Below, one piece after another: positions 44,595-54,411 of a stretch of 64,000 nt of DNA. Each line of letters starts with the position of its first letter. The first letter of the stretch is position 1. Source of the DNA: CAZSDW01 sp964605705 (GTDB lineage Bacteria > Fidelibacterota > UBA2242). Made by a program: the position numbers and the translations under genes. The stretch spans positions 1 to 64,000 of the forward strand of contig CAZSDW010000017.1 of the NCBI GenBank assembly GCA_964605705.1, written 5' to 3'. The notes under the pieces are model-generated. The model saw only the letters and a program-made list of their open reading frames with translations, ran no database searches and was not told the origin of the DNA.

Positions 44595-46955
44595 TTATTC
44601 ATACCTGAGACTTTCCACCGGATTGGCGATAGCGGCTCGAATGGCGTGAGTGCTGACCGTTAATATGGCGATAATGATTGTCATTAATCCGGCAAGAATG
44701 AAAATGCCTACGCCGATTGTCGTTTGATAGGCAAAGTTCCGGAGCCCCTGTTTCATTACAAACCAGGCTAGCGGACTTGCAATCAGATTTGCTATAATAA
44801 TCAACCAGACAAATTCCATATTAAGGTTGACCAGGATATTGATTGTTTGAGCGCCAAGGACTTTTCTGATACCGATTTCCTTGGTTTTTTTACGAATGCT
44901 TAAAGCTGCTAAGCCAAACAGTCCAAAGCTTGCAATTAAAATTGTTAGCACCGTTGCAATTGCAGTGATGGTGCTAATCAGTCGAACAATATCATAATCC
45001 CGGGCAGAGACCACGTCGGCAAACTGGTACTCGAATGGCGTATTCGGGGAATAACGCTCATATTTTTCCTGGATGAATTTCAGCGTGGCATCATAATTTC
45101 CGGGCTTGAGCTTAATGAAAATATGTTTCATGAAGAAATGATAGTCCGGAAAAGGACAGAGGATCAAGGGACCGATTTTATTATAAAGGGCTGTATCGTG
45201 AAAATTTTTGACAACTCCAATAACCTGTCCTTCATGTCCCCAGAATTTGATCGTTTTACCAACGGCTGATGCTCCCGGCGCTATCAGATCAGCACCATCC
45301 TGGTTGATGATATAGCCCTGCATATCGGATTTAATATCTTCCGAAAGACTGCGACCATCCGCAATTTTCATATCAAAGGTTTCAAAGTATCCGGTCTGGA
45401 TCATGGCAAAACTGAATTCGATGGATTGGCTGTTTTGTTCAGCACCCGTCCAGCTGACGTTTGAATTATTCCCAATTCCCGTCGGATAAGTTGAAGCCGC
45501 GGTAACGGATTGAATATTCGGATGAAGCTTCAGATCGGCGCACCAGGCGTTAAAATTATTCCTGATTTCATCAGTAATGGGCAAGCGGATAACATTGTCG
45601 TAATTTAATCCCAGGTCCATGTTTTCGATGTACATAATCTGTTTGGAATAAATGATTGTACTTACGAGTAAAAAAATGGTGACGATGTACTGAAAAACCA
45701 GAGATGCTTTACGAAACCGGTTTTTGCCTGAACCACTGGGATCACTGCCTTTTAATATTTTGATGGGTTGCTTGCCGGAAAAATACAATGCCGGATACAA
45801 ACCCGAGACTAAAGTGGTAAATATTGTGATGAAGATTATAAGTAATAAATTGATACCCAGTTGATCCTGATGAAAAAAAGCGAGATGTCTTTGGACCAGT
45901 TTATTAAACGCCGGGGTTAATAATTCGGTCATGATTAAAGCAAGCATGATGGCAAGGATTACTGTCAGAAAGGATTCCAGTATAAACTGCCGGATGATCT
46001 GCGCCCGGCTGGCGCCGGTGACTTTTCGGACCATAATCTCTTTGTAGCGAGTTAATCCTGAAGCGATGGAAAGGTTGATAAAATTCAAACATGCCAAAAC
46101 CAGGATCATTACTCCAATAATCATGAAAGTGATAATTCCTGCTCTTACCCCGAAGTGGAGGTGCATTTCGTCCAATGGCAGAATATCCAGGTAAGTCTGT
46201 AAATTCTCGTCCTGGGCGAGTTCAGTAAAAAATCCTTTTATACTCTTTCTGAATTGACTTTCATTTGCACCATTTCGCAATAATATAATTGAGGGACCAT
46301 CGACGTCCCAGGTGTCCATTCGATCTTCACGAAACTGCCGCATCGAAGCCAGAACATCAAATGAAACAGTTGAATTTTCAGGAATATCCACAACACCGGT
46401 CACAATTAAATCAGTTGTGTTATTATGGGTTAATGTCAAACCGACCGGATTGATGTTGCCGAAATATTTTCGGGAAATCTCTTCTTTCAGAATGACCGAA
46501 TTCGGATATTTAAAAGCGTATTCAGGTGTTCCATAAATAAATTCAAAAGGGATGACCTTGAAGAAACCAGTATCTGCCACGAAGAAATCAGTTTCGTAGA
46601 AGCTGTTTCGCTGGTTGGGATTCGCCGGAGAAATAGCACTGAAAAAAGAGGCTTGAAAATTACTCTGGTTGACCATTCGGGTAAAATCGGCAACATCATG
46701 AAACCGCTCTTTCAATCGTGGTCCTACTAAATAATTTATCCCGAATTGTCCGAATTCGCCGGGGCTCTGTTTTTTATACAGAAAATATGCCTTATGATTC
46801 TCAGGGTAGAAATCATCAAAACTGAATTCATAGCGCCCCCACATGAATATCATGACCGTAATACAAATCCCCAGTGCCAGACCGATGATATTCACCGCGG
46901 AATGCAGTTTCTGGCTTTTAAGCTGACGAAAGGCGATTTTAAGTGATTCTTTCAG
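44595..46955 (-). CDS. MacB/FtsX-type ABC transporter permease, array member 5 (probable CTG start)
   Basis: 786 residues if translation begins at CTG 46955, which has AGGAG 8 bases upstream and gives LKESLKIAFRQLKSQK. The only other start in frame is a TTG at 47006 inside the spacer repeat, without an RBS. Its N-terminus lacks the FKNY motif of other members. First cytoplasmic loop: TRYKEIMVRKVTGASRAQ; second: KTKEIGIRKVLGAQ. It ends AIANPVESLRYE. The first periplasmic core is long and begins with a Phe/Tyr-rich stretch (FYPENHKAYFLYKK). It is part of the same run of closely spaced permeases, 54 bases before member 6. Confidence 0.86.
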   Translation of the reverse strand: MKESLKIAFRQLKSQKLHSAVNIIGLALGICITVMIFMWGRYEFSFDDFYPENHKAYFLYKKQSPGEFGQFGINYLVGPRLKERFHDVADFTRMVNQSNFQASFFSAISPANPNQRNSFYETDFFVADTGFFKVIPFEFIYGTPEYAFKYPNSVILKEEISRKYFGNINPVGLTLTHNNTTDLIVTGVVDIPENSTVSFDVLASMRQFREDRMDTWDVDGPSIILLRNGANESQFRKSIKGFFTELAQDENLQTYLDILPLDEMHLHFGVRAGIITFMIIGVMILVLACLNFINLSIASGLTRYKEIMVRKVTGASRAQIIRQFILESFLTVILAIMLALIMTELLTPAFNKLVQRHLAFFHQDQLGINLLLIIFITIFTTLVSGLYPALYFSGKQPIKILKGSDPSGSGKNRFRKASLVFQYIVTIFLLVSTIIYSKQIMYIENMDLGLNYDNVIRLPITDEIRNNFNAWCADLKLHPNIQSVTAASTYPTGIGNNSNVSWTGAEQNSQSIEFSFAMIQTGYFETFDMKIADGRSLSEDIKSDMQGYIINQDGADLIAPGASAVGKTIKFWGHEGQVIGVVKNFHDTALYNKIGPLILCPFPDYHFFMKHIFIKLKPGNYDATLKFIQEKYERYSPNTPFEYQFADVVSARDYDIVRLISTITAIATVLTILIASFGLFGLAALSIRKKTKEIGIRKVLGAQTINILVNLNMEFVWLIIIANLIASPLAWFVMKQGLRNFAYQTTIGVGIFILAGLMTIIIAILTVSTHAIRAAIANPVESLRYE

Positions 46956-46979
46956 TAAGGCTACTCCTTTGATTTTTAT

Positions 46980-47040
46980 AACGCAAAGGGCGCAAAGATT
47001 TCGCAAACAGCGCCAATTTTACATTTTACATTTTTCATTG
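46980..47040. repeat. Spacer repeat, copy 3 (longest copy)
   Basis: It reads ACGCAAAGGGCGCAAAG, then TTTCGCAAACAGCGCC, then TTTTACATTTTACATTTTTC. It fills the 88-base gap between array members 4 and 5 and ends just outside the member 4 stop codon. Confidence 0.6.
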
Positions 47041-47043
47041 AAT

Positions 47044-49425
47044 TTACTCATATCTCAGGCTTTCGACTGGATTGGCTGTCGCGGCTTTCACCGCCTGCCA
47101 GATGACTGTCAAAAATGCAATCAACAATGCAATCATTCCTGCCAGTACAAAGATCCACCAGGCAATACCGATCCGATAAGCGAAATTCTGTAACAATGTA
47201 TTCATTGAAAACCAGGCAATCGGAATGGCAATGATAATCGCGATAAGTAATAGTTTTATAAATTCGGTGAGGAGCATATTAACGATGCTGGCAATGGGAG
47301 CGCCAATTGCTTTGCGAATACCGATTTCATGGGTGCGTTGCTTGCTGATGAAAGAGACCAGACCGAATAAACCGGTCACCGCGATACAGATTGCAAGTAT
47401 TGCGAAAATTCCGAAAAATTTACCCAGGATGTCGATCCCGGCATAATTCCGTTGATTGAAATTTTCGTCATAGATATTGAATTCGATATTATGACCCGGG
47501 AAATATTCCCGGAATTTTTTCGTCACATAGTCTTTCATTTCGACGATATCCTGATGAGGGGAAAGTTTGATCGTGTGGATATTTCCCCAACTGAGTTCCC
47601 GCGTTGTGTATGATACAAAGTAGGGACTTATCGGTGCTAAAACCGAATAGAGATGAAAATCTTCTATGATCCCGATGATCCGATAATCATCATCTTCATT
47701 GGTGATTGTTTTCCCGATTGCTTCGCTATATTCCCAGCCAAGTCGTTTTGCGGCGGTTTCATTGATCAGACAGGCTTCTTCCCGGTCACTGGGAAATTCT
47801 TTGGACAGATAGCGTCCCGCTTTCAGTTTGATTCCGTATGTATCGATGAAATTGAAATCGACATGGTTATGCAGAATGTGTATCTTTTCGTCCGGCGGTC
47901 CGCCCTCCCATTGACATTCCCACGTTTCGCCTCCATAAAAGGGAGCATTGTGAGACCAGGTCATATTGATAATCCTTGCATCGCTCAGTAAATCGTTACG
48001 CAAAGCTTCATATTGGGATTCGGCGTTTTCGCCTTTCATTTGAATATTACCGACGATCAGGTTCTCTTTGTCGAATCCCAGCTCTTTTTTCCTCATGAAA
48101 TCCAGTTGCCGGTACATGATAATTGTCCCGATGATCAGTGCAACAGAGAGTGTGAATTGAAAAACAACGAGAATTTTCCTCAGGATCGGATTTTTCGATC
48201 TGAGCCCTACAATTCCACGAAGGACTGATAGCGGGGGAGTAGCCGAGAGGTAAAAAGCCGGATAACTCCCCGAAATCAATCCGGTAAAAAACGTAATAAT
48301 GAGCATAAAAAGGACGAACTTAATGTTTCTAAAGTATTGGATTTTCAGATTTTCCCTGATAAGCAGGTTGATCTGGGGCAGGAATATTTCCGCCAGTATA
48401 AATGCCAGGAAAAGGGCAATCAGCGCAATGATGATGGCTTCACTTAAAAATTGAACAATTAGTGAGGACTGTTGCGATCCGACCAGTTTTTTGATACCGA
48501 TCTCCCGAGTTCTGGTGGAGGAATAAGCCGTGGCAAGATTCATGAAATTGACACAGGCAATGAGTAAAGTAATAATTGCCAATAGTGCCAACAGATAATA
48601 AAACGGTCGGCTGTCATTTTGATCGTTATATTGCAGATTAATTTTCGACAATGGCCATAAGATCAGTTTTTTATATGGATTGAGATCGCTGTATTTATCA
48701 AGCGCATCGACGATTTTTTCACCGAATAGCTCGACGTCCACGTTTTTGTCGAGTAATACGTAGGTAATACACATCCACCAACCCCAATTCCCCTCGATAT
48801 CGAAATTATTGATCGGTTTCAGGGAGCTAAAGGAGATCATAAAATCGGGTCTCAGCGTGGAATTTTCCGGCATTTTACGGATAATGCCGGTTATCTGTAA
48901 ATAGTGGTCAGTCTGAAATCGAATCATTTTCCCGAGGGCGTTTTCACCAGGGAAATACTTATTGGCAAGTTCTTCCGTCAACACAATCGTCATCGGCATG
49001 GTCAGGGCATTTTGGGGGTTGCCTTCGATGAACTGAAAATCAAAAATTTCAAAAATTTCATTATCAGCCCACATGCCATTTCCCTCACGGAAAGTGTGTT
49101 CCTCATCCGATGATAAGTAATCGCCACAATATTGGATGCGGGTGGCTTTCAGGATTTCCGGATAATCCCTTTTTAGAGCCGGTGCCAGCGGGAATTGAGT
49201 TCCATTGGCAGTCTGAACTTCGCCCTTCATGTGAATATGCTGATCGACCCGGTAAATGCGATCGTAATTCTGATTGAATTTATCGAAACTCCACTGAAAC
49301 TGGAGAAAGAGAAATATCAGAATAAAAGCCGCCAGCCCTACAGCTAATCCGAAGATATTGATGAAGGTATATTCCTTGTTCTTGTTGAAATTTCTGAATG
49401 CGAATTTTATGTAATTAATAAACAT
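47044..49425 (-). CDS. MacB/FtsX-type ABC transporter permease, array member 4
   Basis: 793 residues starting MFINYIKFAFRNFNKNK, with AGGGAG 6 bases upstream. Family layout is complete: helix (FGLAVGLAAFILIFLFL), periplasmic core, FtsX block (ACVNFMNLATAYSSTRTRE, IGIKKLVGSQQ), second core, FtsX block (AVTGLFGLVSFISKQRTHE, IGIRKAIGAP). It ends AATANPVESLRYE. The first core includes QHIHMKGEVQTANGTQ, not seen in the other members. It lies 67 bases downstream of member 3. No member of the array carries an ATPase domain, so all must depend on an ATPase supplied in trans, most simply the one at 57338. Confidence 0.88.
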   Translation of the reverse strand: MFINYIKFAFRNFNKNKEYTFINIFGLAVGLAAFILIFLFLQFQWSFDKFNQNYDRIYRVDQHIHMKGEVQTANGTQFPLAPALKRDYPEILKATRIQYCGDYLSSDEEHTFREGNGMWADNEIFEIFDFQFIEGNPQNALTMPMTIVLTEELANKYFPGENALGKMIRFQTDHYLQITGIIRKMPENSTLRPDFMISFSSLKPINNFDIEGNWGWWMCITYVLLDKNVDVELFGEKIVDALDKYSDLNPYKKLILWPLSKINLQYNDQNDSRPFYYLLALLAIITLLIACVNFMNLATAYSSTRTREIGIKKLVGSQQSSLIVQFLSEAIIIALIALFLAFILAEIFLPQINLLIRENLKIQYFRNIKFVLFMLIITFFTGLISGSYPAFYLSATPPLSVLRGIVGLRSKNPILRKILVVFQFTLSVALIIGTIIMYRQLDFMRKKELGFDKENLIVGNIQMKGENAESQYEALRNDLLSDARIINMTWSHNAPFYGGETWECQWEGGPPDEKIHILHNHVDFNFIDTYGIKLKAGRYLSKEFPSDREEACLINETAAKRLGWEYSEAIGKTITNEDDDYRIIGIIEDFHLYSVLAPISPYFVSYTTRELSWGNIHTIKLSPHQDIVEMKDYVTKKFREYFPGHNIEFNIYDENFNQRNYAGIDILGKFFGIFAILAICIAVTGLFGLVSFISKQRTHEIGIRKAIGAPIASIVNMLLTEFIKLLLIAIIIAIPIAWFSMNTLLQNFAYRIGIAWWIFVLAGMIALLIAFLTVIWQAVKAATANPVESLRYE

Positions 49426-49448
49426 AGTTACTCCCTGTCTGCTTTTTT

Positions 49449-49490
49449 ACCACAAAGGGCACCAGTTCTTCATTTTACATTTTACATTGA
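49449..49490. repeat. Spacer repeat, copy 4 (degenerate)
   Basis: It reads ACCACAAAGGGCACC, then TTCATTTTACATTTTACATT. It lies between array members 3 and 4 in the same relative position as copies 2 and 3: CGCAAAG-like part near the downstream start, ACATTTT part next to the upstream stop. Confidence 0.5.
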
Positions 49491-49492
49491 AT

Positions 49493-51916
49493 TCATTCAT
49501 ATCTCAAACTCTCTACCGGATTCGCAGTCGCAGCTCGAATCGCCTGCCAGCTTACTGTCAGCATCGCAATCACCAATGCCGATAATCCTGCCAATAGGAA
49601 CGGTAGTATCGTTATATCAATCCGATAGGCGAAATTCTGCAGCCATTTGTTCATCGCACAATAAGAAACAGGACAAGCGATGATGCTGGCAATGAGCACC
49701 CATTTAGCAAAACTCTGCGAGAGAAGCGTAACAATACCGCTAACACTTGATCCCAAGACTTTGCGAATTCCGATTTCTTTGGTACGTTGGGTAGTCATAA
49801 AAGCAGACAGCGCGAATAATCCCAGGCAGGCAATAATAATCGCCAGCAGGGCAAACGTGCTGAAAATATACCCCAAACGCTGCACGTCGGTGTACATCAG
49901 GGCGAAATTTTCATCTAAAAAAGTATACCTGATGGGCTGGTTGGGTGAAAATCTGTTCCAAACACCGGTTATCGAATGAATAGTCCGGGACATATCTGAT
50001 GTATTTATTTTTACCGATACAATGCTTGGACTATTTCGCAGAACAAAACATAATCCTCCGATTTGCTCCTTTAAGGATTCATAATTAAAATCTTCGACTA
50101 TACCAATCACTTCAAAGGCATGCCATTGATTCTGAATCCGTTTCCCGATGGGGTTTTCCAAACCTAATTCCTTTGCCAATGTCTGATTGATAATGGCAGC
50201 TTGTGTATCGGTGGGTCTGTCGATCGCAAAATCCCTGCCTTCAATAATATTTATCCCCAATGTTTTGATGTAATCATGATCCACTTTCCAGAATTGTCCG
50301 TAAACAGGAGAATCCGTGGTTGATTTTCCCTCTTTCCATAAGGCATTTCCGTCGCGTTTGGTTCCTTCTATCGGCAAATAATCGCTGATGGAGACGTTTT
50401 TCACTTCCGGTAATTTCAGGAGTTCATTTTTAAAAGTGGTAACCTGATCGCCTATGGTATTGGCTCCATGTAAAAGCAAGACTTGTTCTTTATCGAATCC
50501 TACTTTTTTGTTGAGGATGAAACCGACTTGGTGATAGATAATCAATGTGCCGGAAATTAATATGATGGAGATGGTGAATTGAAAAATGACCAATCCACTG
50601 CGCAGCTTCGAACCTTTGCTCCCTCGGTTTAGAGTTCCTCTTAATACAGTGGCGGGCTTAAAAGACGACAGATAAAATGCCGGGTAAAGACCTGCCAATA
50701 TTCCTATAATAACCGCTGAAAAGGCTAACGACGGTATTATCCACCACCATTCTGCCCAGGGGATACTCAAAGATTTCGCGGACAGCATATTAAAATAAGG
50801 TAAAAGTACCTCAGCCAGCAGGATTCCTAGAACGAACGAAAAAACACTGTAAAGTACTGACTCTGTCAAATACTGCGCGATAAGATTACCCATGTTCGAG
50901 CCAACCGTTTTTCGGAGCCCAACCTCTTTGGCGCGGCTTGCTGATTTGGCAGTGGAAAGGTTTATAAAATTGATGCTGGCGATGACCAGAATAAATCCTG
51001 CAATAATTCCGAACAGCCAGACGAAACGGATGTCACCATTGTGTAGTCCATCTTCAATTCCCGCTGATTTCAGATGGATATTACTCACCGGTTGTAATTC
51101 GTAGGTGATTAGATCGGCGAGTTTTTCCGCGTCAGCATACCCATCTTGTTTCTGACTTGGAATGATGTATTTTTCAGTGATACCTGCAAACTTTTTCTCC
51201 AATTGAGCAACATCTGTTCCTTTGTGTAGTTTGACATATACATCATAACTGCTTGATCTCCAGTTTTCCTGTTCGCCTGGATAAAATCCGCCCTCTATCG
51301 AAAGCAAAAATTCGGGTCGGAAGTGGGAACGAATCGGGAAGTCGATAACTCCTGTAACTTTATAAGGTTTTGACTCATTATTATTGATGATAAAGGTTTT
51401 GCCAATTGGATTCTCATTGGGAAAGTATTTGTCAGCCTTTTGTTTTGATATGACAATAGTGCCAGGCTCGTCAAGGGCGTGGGCTTGAATGCCATCGACC
51501 ATCGGCAATTGAAATATATCCAAAAGTCCCTGATCCGCATAGGCAAATCCATCTTCATAGGTGTTTTGCATTTTGTCGGTGGGTCTGATTTCATTGCTTC
51601 CCGCTCCAAAAAAATCGGTTCGGTTCAGGCGCCCAGCCCGCTCTACTTCAGGATAATCTTCTTTCAATGCTTTGGCAAGTGGGGCAGGGAAAGCCGTCCC
51701 CTTGAATTTATCTCCATTGACATTGTATACCAGCACAACCCGGCAAATCCGATCTCCATCAAGAAAATGCTTATCATAACTCAGTTCGTCATGAATAAAT
51801 AATGCAATCAGCAAACAGGCAGCAATGCCCAGAGCAAACCCACCAATTTTAATCGATGAATACATTTTATGTCTGATCAGATTTCGCCATGCAGTTTTAA
51901 GATAATTTAGCCACAT
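49493..51916 (-). CDS. MacB/FtsX-type ABC transporter permease, array member 3
   Basis: 807 residues from ATG 51916 (GAGGA 8 bases upstream; product MWLNYLKTAWRNLIRHK). An ATG five codons upstream is possible but lacks an RBS. FtsX loops are SRAKEVGLRKTVGSNMG and QRTKEIGIRKVLGSS. The end is ATANPVESLRYE. A longer first core carries a charged linker (SQKQDGYADAEKLADL). It lies 55 bases after member 2. As in the others, the second FtsX block begins ACLGLFALSAFMT, a segment conserved throughout the family. Confidence 0.88.
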   Translation of the reverse strand: MWLNYLKTAWRNLIRHKMYSSIKIGGFALGIAACLLIALFIHDELSYDKHFLDGDRICRVVLVYNVNGDKFKGTAFPAPLAKALKEDYPEVERAGRLNRTDFFGAGSNEIRPTDKMQNTYEDGFAYADQGLLDIFQLPMVDGIQAHALDEPGTIVISKQKADKYFPNENPIGKTFIINNNESKPYKVTGVIDFPIRSHFRPEFLLSIEGGFYPGEQENWRSSSYDVYVKLHKGTDVAQLEKKFAGITEKYIIPSQKQDGYADAEKLADLITYELQPVSNIHLKSAGIEDGLHNGDIRFVWLFGIIAGFILVIASINFINLSTAKSASRAKEVGLRKTVGSNMGNLIAQYLTESVLYSVFSFVLGILLAEVLLPYFNMLSAKSLSIPWAEWWWIIPSLAFSAVIIGILAGLYPAFYLSSFKPATVLRGTLNRGSKGSKLRSGLVIFQFTISIILISGTLIIYHQVGFILNKKVGFDKEQVLLLHGANTIGDQVTTFKNELLKLPEVKNVSISDYLPIEGTKRDGNALWKEGKSTTDSPVYGQFWKVDHDYIKTLGINIIEGRDFAIDRPTDTQAAIINQTLAKELGLENPIGKRIQNQWHAFEVIGIVEDFNYESLKEQIGGLCFVLRNSPSIVSVKINTSDMSRTIHSITGVWNRFSPNQPIRYTFLDENFALMYTDVQRLGYIFSTFALLAIIIACLGLFALSAFMTTQRTKEIGIRKVLGSSVSGIVTLLSQSFAKWVLIASIIACPVSYCAMNKWLQNFAYRIDITILPFLLAGLSALVIAMLTVSWQAIRAATANPVESLRYE

Positions 51917-51971
51917 CTTTGTTATCCTCATTATTTCTTGGTTAATAATAATTAATCATTGTTCATTGAAT

Positions 51972-54350
51972 TCATTCATACCGCAAACTCTCCACCGGAT
52001 TTGCGGTTGCCGCCCGCATCGCCTGCCAGCTGACCGTCAACAAGGCAATCAACAAGGCTAAAAAACCGGAAAGTAAAAACGGCCAGATGGTTAAATCAAT
52101 CCGATAGGCGAAATTTTGTAACCATTTGTGCATCGCATACCAGGCAATCGGCCAGGCAATTGCATTGGAAATAAAAATCCAGATCATATACTTTTTTAAA
52201 AGCAGAAACACTATCTGGAAAATTTCTGCGCCTAAAACCTTTCGGATACCGATATCTTTAACTTTTGCTTCAATTATAAACGCGGTTAAGCCATAGAGAC
52301 CGAAACACGCAATGAATATGGCCAGCATCGAAAAATACTTGAAAAGCGTACCCATGCGCTGTTCGGCAAAATAATTCGCATTCAGACTTTCATCAAAAAA
52401 ATAGAAATTGAACGGTTCCGAAGGAAAAAAAGATTTCCATGTTTTCCGCAGGTATGCAATACTCTCCCGCGCCGCCATTGGTTTGACGCGTATGGATATC
52501 TCACGATAATAAATATTTTTCTGCACCGGATCCGGAATTCTTAGAACCAGGGGTTCTATGACATGGTGTAACGAACCGAAATTAAAATCCCGGGTAACAC
52601 CGATAATTCTTCCGGTTCTACCCCAAATTTTTAATTCTGCCCCGATCGGTGATTGCAGCCCCATTTCCTTTTGGGCAGCCTCGTTGATTACATAGGCACT
52701 GGTTTCATCCGAGGTAATTTGATCCGAATAAAACCGCCCTTCTTTCATCTCGATTTTATAGGTTGCCGCAAAATCGGGATCAACATGCAACAGCCAGGAA
52801 ACGTATCTTTTATTTTTTCCCTGCCAGTTGACATCTTCCGTGCTGCCGATTGCCTTCATATCCAACGGCTCCGAACGACAAACATTCAGAATATTCGGAT
52901 TCGAGAGAAGTTCGTTCTTGAAAGCCTGATAGTCATTAAAAATATCGCCCTTGACCTTGATACAGACGACATTCTCTTTGTCATAACCCAAATTTGTATT
53001 ACGGATAAAATTCATTTGGTTGAGAACAATTACCGTACAGATAATAATGGCAATTGATAAAGTAAATTGGAAAATAACCAAGCCTTTTTGCAAATTAAGT
53101 CCGTCTGAGTGAGTCTTAAAATTCCCTTTTAGAATTTGGGTTGGTTTGAATCTTAAAATAAAAAAAGCAGGATACAAACCGGATACGACACTGGTCAGCA
53201 GGGTAGTTAAAATGAGGGTTATTATAAATTTCGGACTGGCATAACTAATAGACAACGAATTGCCAAATAATTGATTCAGTACAGGAAGAAATAATTCGAT
53301 AATCAGCAGGGCAATCCCAAGGGCTATAAACGTCAGCACCAACGTCTCTCCGTAGTACTGGAAGAGCAGGTCCTTCCGTTGGGCACCAACCGCTTTCTTG
53401 ATTCCGATTTCGCGGGTTCTTTTCAGGGAAAGGGCATTCGTAAGATTGATGTAGTTCATGCAGGCGATCAATAAAATAATCCCCGCAAACAGGCTAAAAA
53501 TATAGATATATTTGATATCTCCGGTTGAAGTAAAAAAAGCCAGGTTATTGGAATACAGATGAATTCTGGTTATCGGATGCAGAACATAGGCGGTGGTTCC
53601 TAAATCCAGGTCTTCGGTGTGTCTTTTCTCACAGGCTAAAATTTTGCTTTCAAGTTCGGATTTATTAATCTTATCTTCCGTTAGAACATACGACTGAACA
53701 TCGTAATTGTACCACTCATCCCACCGTGCGCCGAACTGATTGATAAAATCTATCGGAATAAAGAAATCTCTTTGGATGTGGGAATTATGCGGAATATTCT
53801 CAATAATACCAGTCACCTTCATCGTTCTTTTCTGGCCCAGAAAGGTCAATGTCAGCGACTCTCCCAGTGCATCCTGACGCCCGAAATATTTTTGACTCAT
53901 TCTCCGCGTGAGGACAATGGAATTGGGATCATCAAAAGCGGTCTGTGGATTTCCTCCGAGAAAAGGAAAAGAAAAAAACTCAAAAAAGTGCGCATCCGTC
54001 AATGCAAAACTTTCTTCGAATCCCTTTTCGTGATATTGCAGAAACGGTTTAAAGGATTCCGGCAGAAGGGCAAAACCGATGGCATCAATAATTTCAGGGA
54101 TCTCCGATTTCAGAGCCGGTGCCAGCAGTTTTGAGGTGATTGCCGATGTTTTACCATTTTCGGTCCGCAGCACCATATAGATGTCATCGGCATTCTTATG
54201 AAATCTGTCATAAGATAGCTCATCCTGCACCCAGAGCATAATCAAAATAAAACCAGCCAATCCCACCGCCAGACTAAGAATGTTAATCAGGGAATATTTT
54301 CTATGCTTGACCAGATTTCTAATAGCAATCTTAAAATAATTTTTAAACAT
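51972..54350 (-). CDS. MacB/FtsX-type ABC transporter permease, array member 2
   Basis: 792 residues from ATG 54350, with GGAGGA 3 bases upstream; a TTG one codon before is not needed. Start MFKNYFKIAIRNLVKHRKYS is nearly identical to that of the separate permease at 32509. FtsX loops: KRTREIGIKKAVGAQRKD and AKVKDIGIRKVLGAE, the latter with KDIGI in place of KEIGI. It ends ATANPVESLRYE. The 61-base gap to member 1 contains a 10-base hairpin (54380-54403), which could reduce read-through or protect the mRNA. Confidence 0.88.
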   Translation of the reverse strand: MFKNYFKIAIRNLVKHRKYSLINILSLAVGLAGFILIMLWVQDELSYDRFHKNADDIYMVLRTENGKTSAITSKLLAPALKSEIPEIIDAIGFALLPESFKPFLQYHEKGFEESFALTDAHFFEFFSFPFLGGNPQTAFDDPNSIVLTRRMSQKYFGRQDALGESLTLTFLGQKRTMKVTGIIENIPHNSHIQRDFFIPIDFINQFGARWDEWYNYDVQSYVLTEDKINKSELESKILACEKRHTEDLDLGTTAYVLHPITRIHLYSNNLAFFTSTGDIKYIYIFSLFAGIILLIACMNYINLTNALSLKRTREIGIKKAVGAQRKDLLFQYYGETLVLTFIALGIALLIIELFLPVLNQLFGNSLSISYASPKFIITLILTTLLTSVVSGLYPAFFILRFKPTQILKGNFKTHSDGLNLQKGLVIFQFTLSIAIIICTVIVLNQMNFIRNTNLGYDKENVVCIKVKGDIFNDYQAFKNELLSNPNILNVCRSEPLDMKAIGSTEDVNWQGKNKRYVSWLLHVDPDFAATYKIEMKEGRFYSDQITSDETSAYVINEAAQKEMGLQSPIGAELKIWGRTGRIIGVTRDFNFGSLHHVIEPLVLRIPDPVQKNIYYREISIRVKPMAARESIAYLRKTWKSFFPSEPFNFYFFDESLNANYFAEQRMGTLFKYFSMLAIFIACFGLYGLTAFIIEAKVKDIGIRKVLGAEIFQIVFLLLKKYMIWIFISNAIAWPIAWYAMHKWLQNFAYRIDLTIWPFLLSGFLALLIALLTVSWQAMRAATANPVESLRYE

Positions 54351-54379
54351 CAATCCTCCAGATACTATTGTTCATTGTT

Positions 54380-54403
54380 CTGTCAGGTCCTCAGACCTGA
54401 CAG
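54380..54403. repeat. Perfect 10-base hairpin between array members 1 and 2
   Basis: CTGTCAGGTC and GACCTGACAG flank a 4-base loop. On the minus strand it follows the member 1 stop codon by 8 bases and precedes the member 2 RBS. No U-tract follows, so a strong intrinsic terminator is unlikely. ACCTGACAGG-type hairpins are known as dispersed repeats in several bacterial groups, so it may be one copy of such an element. Confidence 0.65.
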
Positions 54404-54411
54404 ATTCATTA

